Shown here in pieces: positions 14,337 to 21,232 of a DNA stretch of 33,439 nt (position 1 is its first letter; every line of letters begins with the position of its first letter). The translations under genes were made by a program, and so were the position numbers. The notes below the pieces were generated by a model. It searched no databases, was not told the origin of the DNA, and saw only the letters and a list, made by a program, of their open reading frames with translations. The DNA comes from Pseudomonadota bacterium (GTDB lineage Bacteria; Myxococcota_A; Bradymonadia; UBA4248). The DNA lies in contig JAFRYG010000053.1 in NCBI GenBank assembly GCA_017441205.1, positions 1-33,439 on the forward strand. The letters run 5' to 3'.

Positions 14337-16754
14337 ATGAAAACAAGAAGAACGTATGTAGGGATGGTGGCAGCTCTGGCTTGTGTTTTGGCCGCAGGGT
14401 GTTCGGATTGTGATGGCAGCACCGAGTGTGAGGTCGTAGATTACGGCGTAAGTTCTGAGTTTTCTGTGACCAAATCGGCCCTTGAACCGCAGTGTTCGAT
14501 AAAAGTGTGCATGAAGTGGACGACGGATGATAAGGGAAAAGTTACAGGCTGCACAGATTCCAAGGTCGTCGACATGGAGACGGATTATGTTCCCAATGTG
14601 ACGGCTTGCGAAAATGGCGGTGCCCCATTGGAAGCGCTTCGCACGCAGGCCGTCAATGCCCGAACGGACGGTTACTACTATATGCATAATAACAAGATTG
14701 CATATAATGGTACGCTCAATCAGGTTTACAACTGCAGTTATACGACGGCAAATGAGCGCACGCGCGCTGCGACTGACGATACGAGCGGATATATCCTGCG
14801 TTATAAGGATACGATTTTGTGTGCATTCTATGTTTCGGGCTCAAAACCAGAAACACTTGACGATGAATGTAAATTTCCTGGTGTCGAAGGCAGCAGCGGT
14901 TGGGTAGAGCAGCAGGGAAAAGTGACCTATAACTGGGGCAAATCCGGTGACGGCATCACTCAGTCCAAGCAGGGATATGTAGATCCGAAGAATTATGCCA
15001 ATCGTGGAACGGTTTCACAGAATGGCGCGACATGTCTGGCCAGACACGGCTGGGTCTGGGAGAATATCGTCAAGTATTTCTATGGCATGGATATCGAAAT
15101 CATCAAAGTGAACGGTGAATGCATCGCACATCCGGCCTGCAAGACGGCAGTTGGCGGCGCAGAAACCATTATCGATGACAGCGATGAATGCTTTGAACGC
15201 ACGACGTCGAACAATTTCTTCAGACTCGGAACGGCGAAGGATTCCAAAACCAAAGTGGGATATGGCGATGATTTGCAGTTTGCGTACACCTGGGATAAAG
15301 ATCCGGTTGCCAAAGGCGTCTGGAAAATCAATGTTTCGAAGGCAGGAACTTATCAGGTATTTGCAAATATCGACAGCCAGGCGGGAGCACTGAGTGCTCA
15401 TGCTCCCTATACCGTCCGAGCAAAAGGCACCGAGAAGACCGTTCACGTCGATTTGACCGGCAAGAACGGATGGGTTCTGATTGGCAGCTTTGATTTTGCC
15501 GAAGGCGGGGATCAATGGGTCATGCTGACGGATGCCACCGGCGAACCCTATACGGATACGACCGGAAAACGCGTCATATTCGATGCAATCAAATTCGTTC
15601 CCGGTACCGCATGCACCAACGAATGTGAATCAAATGGTCAGAAAGAGTGTCATGAGAACGGTGTTCGGACATGCGGAGATGCCAATGACGATGGTTGTCT
15701 GGAATGGTCTGCGGTGACGCCTTGCAATGCAGGAAAAACGTGCAACAAGGGCGCATGCGAAGATGCTCCTTCCCAATGCTCGGATGAATGCTCCGATGGG
15801 GCAAAGGAATGCAGCGGTGATAATGGTTGGCGCACATGCGGACAGTTCGACGAGGATTCCTGTCTGGAATGGGGACAGGTTACGCCTTGCGGTGCCGGTG
15901 AGATCTGTCAGTCGGGCGGTTGTGTACCCAACGAAAAACTGGACTGCACACATGAATGTGCACAGGATGAAAAGAAATGTGAGGGAGACAGCGTCGTGAC
16001 CTGCGGTCAGTTCGATGAGGACGAGTGCCGCGAGTGGTCCGAAGCAAAAGCTTGTCCCAATGGGCAAAAATGCTCAGATGGCGAGTGCGTTTCAGAATCC
16101 GAAGGCACGCCTTCTGAAAAGCCCGCGCCCTATGATCCAAACAAGTGCAAGACCGCCATCGATGGACGCGAATCCACGATTATCGATGAACTGGATGAAT
16201 GCTTCGAAAAAACAGATTCAAAGATGTGGTCTGAAATGACGGATTACGGCCAGGATGGTCACCTCTACTATGCCAATGTCCGTAAAGAAGAAAACCTCGT
16301 CGGTATCTGGCACCTCAACGTGAAAAAGTCAGGGAAATATACCATTTCCGTATACGTTGAAGGCGGCTTGGGAAGCATTCCCGGTGAGGTCAGATATCTG
16401 GTTAAAACTGCTGACAAAGCATATCGTCCCAGCGTGAACGTCGATGAGGATTCGACATGGTTAAAACTGGGCGATTATGAACTTAAAGCCGGCGAAGACC
16501 AGTACGTGCGTCTGACAGACGAGGCATTGAGTGAAGATGATGTCAAAGACAAGCTGCGCGTTCTGTTTGATGCCGTTAAAGTCGAACCGGCGGCCTCCGG
16601 GAATAAGCCTGATAAAGACCCGGTCGATGTGTCGGCCAAAAGCAAAGATTCTGACTGCTCTACGGCGCCTGCCAGCAGCACGGAATTCCCCGCATGGCTG
16701 TTGCTGGCGGCAATGGGTGGTCTCTGCCTGCGTCGTCGCCGGATTAAAAACTGA
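14337..16754 (+). CDS. SpoIID/golvesin/Cys-rich surface protein, paralogue 4
   Basis: 805 residues from ATG 14337 (RBS GGAGAGGAG; the earlier in-frame start at 14283 lacks one). Lipobox LAAGC, Cys22. The SpoIID-type domain has DYVPNVTACENG with Glu92 and LRTQAVNARTDGYYY, the most divergent version. It lacks one Cys that the other three share (RGTVSQNGATC in place of RGCMSQNGATC) but has an extra Cys pair near the N-terminus (KVCMKW, VTGCTD). Golvesin-like domain 1, three eight-Cys modules, golvesin-like domain 2 (FDAVKVEP) and a tail (DSDCSTAP, helix, LRRRRIKN) follow. Last of the tandem set; it has its own promoter after the hairpin array. Confidence 0.9.
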   Translation: MKTRRTYVGMVAALACVLAAGCSDCDGSTECEVVDYGVSSEFSVTKSALEPQCSIKVCMKWTTDDKGKVTGCTDSKVVDMETDYVPNVTACENGGAPLEALRTQAVNARTDGYYYMHNNKIAYNGTLNQVYNCSYTTANERTRAATDDTSGYILRYKDTILCAFYVSGSKPETLDDECKFPGVEGSSGWVEQQGKVTYNWGKSGDGITQSKQGYVDPKNYANRGTVSQNGATCLARHGWVWENIVKYFYGMDIEIIKVNGECIAHPACKTAVGGAETIIDDSDECFERTTSNNFFRLGTAKDSKTKVGYGDDLQFAYTWDKDPVAKGVWKINVSKAGTYQVFANIDSQAGALSAHAPYTVRAKGTEKTVHVDLTGKNGWVLIGSFDFAEGGDQWVMLTDATGEPYTDTTGKRVIFDAIKFVPGTACTNECESNGQKECHENGVRTCGDANDDGCLEWSAVTPCNAGKTCNKGACEDAPSQCSDECSDGAKECSGDNGWRTCGQFDEDSCLEWGQVTPCGAGEICQSGGCVPNEKLDCTHECAQDEKKCEGDSVVTCGQFDEDECREWSEAKACPNGQKCSDGECVSESEGTPSEKPAPYDPNKCKTAIDGRESTIIDELDECFEKTDSKMWSEMTDYGQDGHLYYANVRKEENLVGIWHLNVKKSGKYTISVYVEGGLGSIPGEVRYLVKTADKAYRPSVNVDEDSTWLKLGDYELKAGEDQYVRLTDEALSEDDVKDKLRVLFDAVKVEPAASGNKPDKDPVDVSAKSKDSDCSTAPASSTEFPAWLLLAAMGGLCLRRRRIKN

Positions 16755-16791
16755 TTCTGTCGGATTTCGTGGTAAAAAATAAAAAAAAGTA

Positions 16792-16820
16792 TTGACGCAT
16801 CGGCCTGATGCGCATATAAG
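16792..16820 (+). promoter_or_regulatory. Strong stable-RNA promoter for the tRNA cluster
   Basis: TTGACG (16792-16797), 17 bp, TATAAG (16815-16820), preceded by an A-rich tract like an UP element and followed by a GC-rich discriminator (GCACGCC), typical of growth-rate-controlled promoters. The spacer holds an inverted repeat CGCATC (16796-16801) / GATGCG (16807-16812). The promoter at 33231 has the same boxes and spacing. Confidence 0.75.
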
Positions 16821-16863
16821 GCACGCCGTTCGATGGGGTTCGAAATCGGGACCTCGAAGGATG

Positions 16864-16937
16864 GTGGGTATAGCTCAGTTGGTACGAGCGCGGGATTGTG
16901 GTTCCTGAGGCCGTGGGTTCGAGCCCCACTACCCACC
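16864..16937 (+). tRNA. tRNA-His (GTG)
   Basis: Complete cloverleaf, acceptor GTGGGTA/TACCCAC, anticodon loop TTGTGGT. G16863 can supply the extra G-1 that pairs with discriminator C16937, a hallmark of tRNA-His. The 3' CCA is not encoded. Confidence 0.95.
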
Positions 16938-16940
16938 TTC

Positions 16941-17014
16941 GCACCCGTAGCTCAGCTGGATAGAGCATCGGACTTCGAATCCGAGGGTCGCAGGTTCGAA
17001 TCCTACCGGGTGTA
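16941..17014 (+). tRNA. tRNA-Arg (TCG), with weakened stems
   Basis: Anticodon loop CTTCGAA gives UCG. The cloverleaf folds, but the acceptor starts with a G1-U72 wobble and the T stem GCAGG/CCTAC has one C-A mismatch. CCA is not encoded. Only 3 nt separate it from tRNA-His. Confidence 0.9.
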
Positions 17015-17030
17015 TGGTGTGTCTTCTTGT

Positions 17031-17103
17031 GGGTGTATAGCTCAATTGGCAGAGCATCGGACTCTTAATCCGCAGGTTGAAGGTTCGATTCCTTCTACAC
17101 CCA
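17031..17103 (+). tRNA. tRNA-Lys (CTT), copy 1
   Basis: Acceptor GGGTGTA/TACACCC, anticodon loop CTCTTAA giving CUU. 73 nt, CCA not encoded. Identical to the copy at 17212-17284. Confidence 0.95.
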
Positions 17104-17113
17104 CTGCTTGCTT

Positions 17114-17195
17114 GCGAGAGTGGCGAAACTGGTAGACGCGCAGGATTTAGGTTCCTGTACCGAGAGGTGTGTGGGTTCGAGTCCCACCTTTCGCA
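17114..17195 (+). tRNA. tRNA-Leu (TAG)
   Basis: 82 nt with a long variable arm (class II). Acceptor GCGAGAG/CTTTCGC, anticodon loop TTTAGGT giving UAG. CCA not encoded. Confidence 0.95.
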
Positions 17196-17211
17196 TGCGA
17201 CTCATCAACCT

Positions 17212-17284
17212 GGGTGTATAGCTCAATTGGCAGAGCATCGGACTCTTAATCCGCAGGTTGAAGGTTCGATTCCTTCTACACCCA
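17212..17284 (+). tRNA. tRNA-Lys (CTT), copy 2
   Basis: Identical over all 73 nt to the first Lys gene 181 bp upstream, implying recent duplication or gene conversion within the cluster. Confidence 0.95.
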
Positions 17285-17326
17285 TTGCGGCTCTGACCGC
17301 GTATCTACCCTCTAAGAGAGTGGTTT

Positions 17327-17355
17327 AAACCGGACTTCGCGTCCGGTTTTTTTTT
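17327..17355 (+). terminator. Terminator of the tRNA operon
   Basis: AAACCGGAC-TTCGC-GTCCGGTTT hairpin followed by a run of T. Confidence 0.95.
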
Positions 17356-17362
17356 GCCTTTG

Positions 17363-17432
17363 GCCGCCCTTTGCCCAAAAGGCATACGGGCGGCTCACTC
17401 GCCTATTTGCCGCAATGCGCGGCAAATACGGC
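17363..17432 (-). repeat. Pair of bulged-GTAT hairpins (copies 9 and 10)
   Basis: Copy 9 (17363-17394): outer GCCGCCC/GGGCGGC, unpaired C17387, inner TTTGCC/GGCATA with one T-T mismatch, loop CAAAA (AAA subtype read on the minus strand). Copy 10 (17401-17432): GCC/GGC, unpaired C17429, TATTTGCCGC pairing fully with GCGGCAAATA, loop AATGC. Both are in minus orientation, 6 nt apart, just after the tRNA terminator. Confidence 0.8.
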
Positions 17433-17771
17433 TCGTCAACCACTTGTGCATCCTCGCTATGACTCAATCGTGGATCGGTCTGTCATGATGCTGCTATCGT
17501 AAAAAAACTGCGAGCCGTCCCGCGGTCTTTAGCATGACTGCAATGAGTGACCTGCATCCCGGGGGGCTATTTTCGACATCAGATTGACTCCCGGATGGAT
17601 GCGTATATCCTGACATGCGCATCAGGGAAAAACTGCCCGATGATTGTCAATTTAGTCCTCAATGTTTAACCCCGATTGTTGTATACGATGTGGTGCACAC
17701 TTCGGGGCGTGACTGATTGTATTTTGTACAGACGTTCCATGGAACATCTCTAACCCCTAACGATTAACGAT
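17433..17771. other. Structured region without a gene, upstream of yggS-like gene
   Basis: No reading frame here looks real. Inverted repeats are dense: GCATCC near 17552 with GGATGC near 17597; CCTGA/TCAGG and GATGCG/CGCATC around 17595-17630; ATTGAC near 17583 with GTCAAT near 17646; CCCCGA near 17670 with TCGGGG near 17702; a perfect 12-bp palindrome GTTCCATGGAAC at 17734-17745. I could not match it to tmRNA, RNase P, SRP or 6S RNA by eye. It may be an unannotated RNA or a regulatory leader. Confidence 0.4.
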
Positions 17772-18473
17772 ATGACTATAGCGACAAATCTTGAAACCAT
17801 AGAGAAAAGAATTCAGCTGGCCTGTGCCCGATCAAACCGTCGCCGCGAGGATGTAAAACTCGTCGGTGTATCGAAAAAAAAGCCCGCGGAAGCCATCATT
17901 GAAGCCCTCGATACGACTGAATTGAGGGATTTTGGCGAGAATTACGTCCAGGAATACGTCGAAAAAAGACAGATACTTGCGGGCAGAACTGAGGCTGTCT
18001 GGCATCTGATAGGCCATCTTCAGCGCAATAAAGTACGTCAGCTCATGGCATTCCCCCCCGCACTTATCCATTCGGTGGACAGCACGGCACTCGCCGGGCA
18101 GATCGACAGAGTTACGGCTGAACTCTATCCGGATTATCGACAGCCGATTCTGGTCGAACTGAGAATCGGCGATGAAGATGGTGAAAAGACCGGATTGCCG
18201 GTCGACGAATTGCCGGGAATGGTGGATTTCCTGGAAAAATGCAGTCATTTGGACTGGCAGGGATTGATGATCATTCCGCCTGCATTCGAAGATCCCGAAG
18301 GCAGCAGACCGTATTTCGCACAGGTTCGCAGGATACTGGATGATATCAACAGACAGAGAAAAGTTCCTTTGTCGGTTCTGTCGTATGGCATGAGCCACGA
18401 TTATGAAGTTGCCATCGAAGAAGGTGCAACGCATATTCGCATTGGAACGGCAATATTTGGAGCCCGATCATGA
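17772..18473 (+). CDS. yggS: YggS/PLPBP-family pyridoxal-phosphate homeostasis protein
   Basis: 233 residues, cytoplasmic. The family binds pyridoxal 5'-phosphate and buffers free PLP and amino/keto acid pools without known catalysis. Hallmarks: VGVSKKKP with the PLP-lysine at about residue 35, FGENYVQE, WHLIGHLQRNKVRQ, LSYGMSHDYEVAI and the terminal HIRIGTAIFGAR. Length fits the family. No Shine-Dalgarno sequence precedes ATG 17772 (CTAACGATTAACGAT), so initiation is weak, leaderless or structure-dependent; the N-terminus nevertheless aligns with the family. It overlaps the next gene by 4 bp (ATGA), tying PLP homeostasis to a PdxA-like enzyme. Confidence 0.93.
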   Translation: MTIATNLETIEKRIQLACARSNRRREDVKLVGVSKKKPAEAIIEALDTTELRDFGENYVQEYVEKRQILAGRTEAVWHLIGHLQRNKVRQLMAFPPALIHSVDSTALAGQIDRVTAELYPDYRQPILVELRIGDEDGEKTGLPVDELPGMVDFLEKCSHLDWQGLMIIPPAFEDPEGSRPYFAQVRRILDDINRQRKVPLSVLSYGMSHDYEVAIEEGATHIRIGTAIFGARS

Positions 18474-19510
18474 GTCCATTTTTTACGGGAACTGCATTTC
18501 AGAACGAGCTGGGCGGCGGCGTAACGCCGATTAAACGCATTGCCATCGCGCCGGGAGATCCTGCCGGAATTGGATACGAAATATCAGTTCAGGCTCTGTC
18601 TGCTGCCAGGGAGCAGCTCCGGCAATACATCATTGTCGTATATGCAGAATGGGAGTTGTGGAAACGCGCCACGGAGCTGTTTGCTCCGTCTCTCGAAACC
18701 ATCCGCGTGTTGTCGGCAGAATATGCAGTAGAGCCTGGAAATGTGTATCTGGTCAATGCCGATGATTATTTCGATTTGGAGCATTTTGAACCGGGCGTCA
18801 TTCAGTCTGTCTGTGCTCGATGTGCGCATCAGGCACTGATGAAGATCGTCGCTGACGTACAGGCGCACTGGATCGATGGCATCTGTACGGGACCGATTCA
18901 CAAAGGGGCAATGCGTCAGGCCGGGATTCAGGCCATCGGTCATACCGAGATGCTGGCCGAAGGCTTTGGGGTACTGCAGCCGTTGACCCTGTTCATTACG
19001 CGGGATTTGAGAATTTTCTTTTATTCGAGGCATTTGTCACTGCGTCAGGCCATCGATGCATTGGATACTGAAAAACTGGTGGAATTCGGAATCCTCATGA
19101 ACCGGCACATGCTTCAGCTGGGATTTGAATGTCCGAGACTTGCAATGGCTGCACTCAATCCGCATGCCGGCGACAGCGGACAATTTGGTACGGAGGAAGC
19201 AGAAATCCTGATTCCGGCAGCGAGATTGCTTCGTCAGCATGGCGTGAATATGAGCGATCCCATCGGAGCGGACAGCGTATTTGCTCAGGCCGCGAAAGGA
19301 CAGTTCGATGCCGTTTTGTCGCTTTATCACGATCAGGGACATATCGCGGCAAAGACGTACGATTTTGAACGTACAATTTCAGCAACACTGGGCCTGCCGT
19401 GTCTTCGTACCTCTGTCGATCATGGGACTGCATTGGATATTGCGTGGCAGGGACTGGCTCAATATATATCCATGCAGACGGCAATAGAAACTCTGATCAG
19501 ATATATATAA
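18470..19510 (+). CDS. pdxA: PdxA-family 4-hydroxythreonine-4-phosphate dehydrogenase (or PdxA2-like)
   Basis: 346 residues. PdxA oxidises 4-phosphohydroxy-L-threonine with NAD in DXP-dependent vitamin B6 synthesis. Motifs: APGDPAGIGYEI, TGPIHKGAM, GHTEML, ALNPHAGDSG, PIGADSVF, YHDQGHIAAK and LRTSVDHGTALDIAWQG, including the three metal-binding His of the family (GHTEML, NPHAG, YHDQGH). YHDQGHIAAK is closer to the PdxA2 branch (D-threonate/D-erythronate 4-phosphate dehydrogenases) than to YHDQGLPVLK of E. coli PdxA, so substrate is uncertain; pairing with a PLP-homeostasis gene favours B6 metabolism. ATG 18470 overlaps the upstream stop (ATGA) and has GGAG upstream. The first 20 residues are an extension not seen in E. 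coli PdxA. Confidence 0.88.
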   Translation: MSPFFTGTAFQNELGGGVTPIKRIAIAPGDPAGIGYEISVQALSAAREQLRQYIIVVYAEWELWKRATELFAPSLETIRVLSAEYAVEPGNVYLVNADDYFDLEHFEPGVIQSVCARCAHQALMKIVADVQAHWIDGICTGPIHKGAMRQAGIQAIGHTEMLAEGFGVLQPLTLFITRDLRIFFYSRHLSLRQAIDALDTEKLVEFGILMNRHMLQLGFECPRLAMAALNPHAGDSGQFGTEEAEILIPAARLLRQHGVNMSDPIGADSVFAQAAKGQFDAVLSLYHDQGHIAAKTYDFERTISATLGLPCLRTSVDHGTALDIAWQGLAQYISMQTAIETLIRYI

Positions 19511-19562
19511 TGCATCCCTTGTTAATATATCTGTTACCGCAGGATGCAGAATCGATGAGGTG

Positions 19563-19590
19563 GTGACATACTCCCAATGGAGTATGTCAC
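19563..19590. terminator. Convergent-gene hairpin
   Basis: A perfect 12-bp stem GTGACATACTCC / GGAGTATGTCAC around loop CAAT, lying between the convergent pdxA-like and SLH genes. It lacks a T run on either strand, so termination is plausible but unproven. A longer-loop repeat TGCATCC/GGATGCA brackets 19511-19548. Confidence 0.5.
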
Positions 19591-19599
19591 AGAAAGAAT

Positions 19600-21144
19600 T
19601 TATGCCGAATGACGTTTGCGGCGAATGAGCAGTCCTGCTCCTGCGAGCATCATCAATATGGCAAGAGGAACAGGCAGCTGGGGATTGTTGCCTTGTGAGC
19701 ATGAGGAATCATCCTCATAAACTTCAGGGGTATCTTCTTTGGTGCAAACGTTCTTTTTGCAAACGTAGCCTGACTTACAGGGGTCTTCCACCCACTTGCC
19801 TTTTTTGCAAACCATGTGGACACTCTTGGTGCATTTTGAGTCACCTGTTGTACACGAAGCGTCAGCTGTACATTTGCCTGCATCGGTGCATGTTTCGTTC
19901 TTGTCGCAGGGATCATCTTCCCATTTTTCGGAGACGCATTTTTGGCGCTCACCATCATCATCGCATCTGTATTTACCGTTGGTGCATTTCTCTTCTTTAT
20001 CAGCAGCAGGTTTCTCAACACATTTGCCATCCTGGCAGACTTGCTTATTGGGGCAGGGATCAGCTTTCCATTTGCCGTCTGTACAGATTTGATGATTGCC
20101 TTCGGCATTGCATTGTGTTTTGCCTTCTGTGCATTTTCCGGCATCTTCTTTCTGGCATGCACCATTTACGCATTTTGAATTGGTGGCTGTGCAATCCGTC
20201 TTTTGGGGCTTGCCGTTGGTACAAGTCACAGCAAAGTTGCCATCGCACGATTTCTCGCCATCCTTGCATGTATCCGGTGTTTCTTCGCCGCTGCATGCAT
20301 TATCCTTGCATCCATTGGGGCATTCTTTCTCATTGACAAACAGCCCGTCGGCAGAACACATCTGGAGATTATTGCCATTACATTTCTTTTCTGCTTTATC
20401 CGGATCACATTCCGAACAGATGCCTTTCTTTGTATTACAGGTTTTACCATCACTGCATCTGTCAATGATTTGATGGGCATGTGCGAGGGCAAATATAAAA
20501 TCAATCCTTTTCATTTTTTCATCCGGATTGAATTTTTTGTCACCGGTGCCTGATACAACGCATTCATAGGCGAGTGTCTGAATTGGATTGAAATACCATT
20601 TGTCGGATGGAACATCATCGAACAGGGGGGCCATGCTGGCATGTGCGTCAATTTCTGTTTCCATGAAATAGGCTCTTGCAAGCATGGTGGCTGCGGCAGC
20701 TCTCGTCAGTGGATCGTTCGGAGAGAACTTGTCGTCCGAAGTACCATTGACGATGCCTTTGGAATACAGCGTTTGGATGGCATTCTTGGATTCATCGGAA
20801 AGGGATAATATATCCGTAAACGGGACTGTTTTTGAATTGTCCGGTTTGCTTTCAAATTTCAGACGATAAATAAAAATGGCTGCATGTTCGCGCGTGGTAT
20901 CGCAGGTTGCACCCAAAAAGCCATCGCCATCACCTTTTACAATGTTCTGTTCCGCCAGTTTTAACACAGCTTCTGCTGCATAATGGTTTTTGGGAACATC
21001 TTTAAACTTATCTGTATGATCGCTGACTTCCTGATTACATGCGGCATCCTGAGCGAATGCGCTTGAATTCGCTAATAATAATATCGCACTCAGACCAAGT
21101 GAAATGAGTTTTAAGTTATTTTTTAATGATGACAGGCTAATCAT
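19600..21144 (-). CDS. SLH-domain, Cys-rich, MYXO-CTERM-like surface protein A
   Basis: 514 residues. Signal peptide (hydrophobic LISLGLSAILLL, cleavage near SAFAQ). Three S-layer-homology motifs: about 45-95 (FKDVPKNHYAAEAVLKLAEQ), 105-160 (FTDILSLSDESKNAIQTLY... LTRAAAATMLARAY) and 170-225 (FDDVPSDKWYFNPIQTLAYE). The usual TRAE-like motif reads TREH, TRAA and KRID, so classic secondary-polymer binding is not assured. Then about six Cys-rich modules of the form G-x2-C...GKW...DPC-x5-C-x4-C, and a MYXO-CTERM-like tail (SSCSQGNN, helix, LIRRKRHSA). Likely binds the wall or surface polymer at one end and the membrane at the other. 88 bp downstream of a close paralogue on the same strand. Confidence 0.9.
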   Translation of the reverse strand: MISLSSLKNNLKLISLGLSAILLLANSSAFAQDAACNQEVSDHTDKFKDVPKNHYAAEAVLKLAEQNIVKGDGDGFLGATCDTTREHAAIFIYRLKFESKPDNSKTVPFTDILSLSDESKNAIQTLYSKGIVNGTSDDKFSPNDPLTRAAAATMLARAYFMETEIDAHASMAPLFDDVPSDKWYFNPIQTLAYECVVSGTGDKKFNPDEKMKRIDFIFALAHAHQIIDRCSDGKTCNTKKGICSECDPDKAEKKCNGNNLQMCSADGLFVNEKECPNGCKDNACSGEETPDTCKDGEKSCDGNFAVTCTNGKPQKTDCTATNSKCVNGACQKEDAGKCTEGKTQCNAEGNHQICTDGKWKADPCPNKQVCQDGKCVEKPAADKEEKCTNGKYRCDDDGERQKCVSEKWEDDPCDKNETCTDAGKCTADASCTTGDSKCTKSVHMVCKKGKWVEDPCKSGYVCKKNVCTKEDTPEVYEDDSSCSQGNNPQLPVPLAILMMLAGAGLLIRRKRHSA

Positions 21145-21182
21145 TATTATTCCCTTATATATATTTAAGAGTTAGTGGAAAG

Positions 21183-21217
21183 TATATCAGATGCATGTCA
21201 TACATACATCTGATATA
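21183..21217. other. Hairpin between the two SLH genes
   Basis: TATATCAGATG (21183-21193) and CATCTGATATA (21207-21217) form a perfect 11-bp stem with a 13-nt loop in the 88-bp gap. With no T run it is more likely an mRNA processing or stability element, or a protein site, than a terminator. Confidence 0.5.
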
Positions 21218-21232
21218 TTGCAGTTATCCTGG

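Noticed and set aside
6083..16754. Sporulation locus because of SpoIID domains
   Set aside because: No other sporulation genes are present; SpoIID/LytB domains occur widely in non-spore-formers, and these carry surface-anchoring signals.
16833..17328. Short plus-strand frames across the tRNA cluster
   Set aside because: They translate tRNA genes; the repeated peptide comes from the two identical tRNA-Lys copies.
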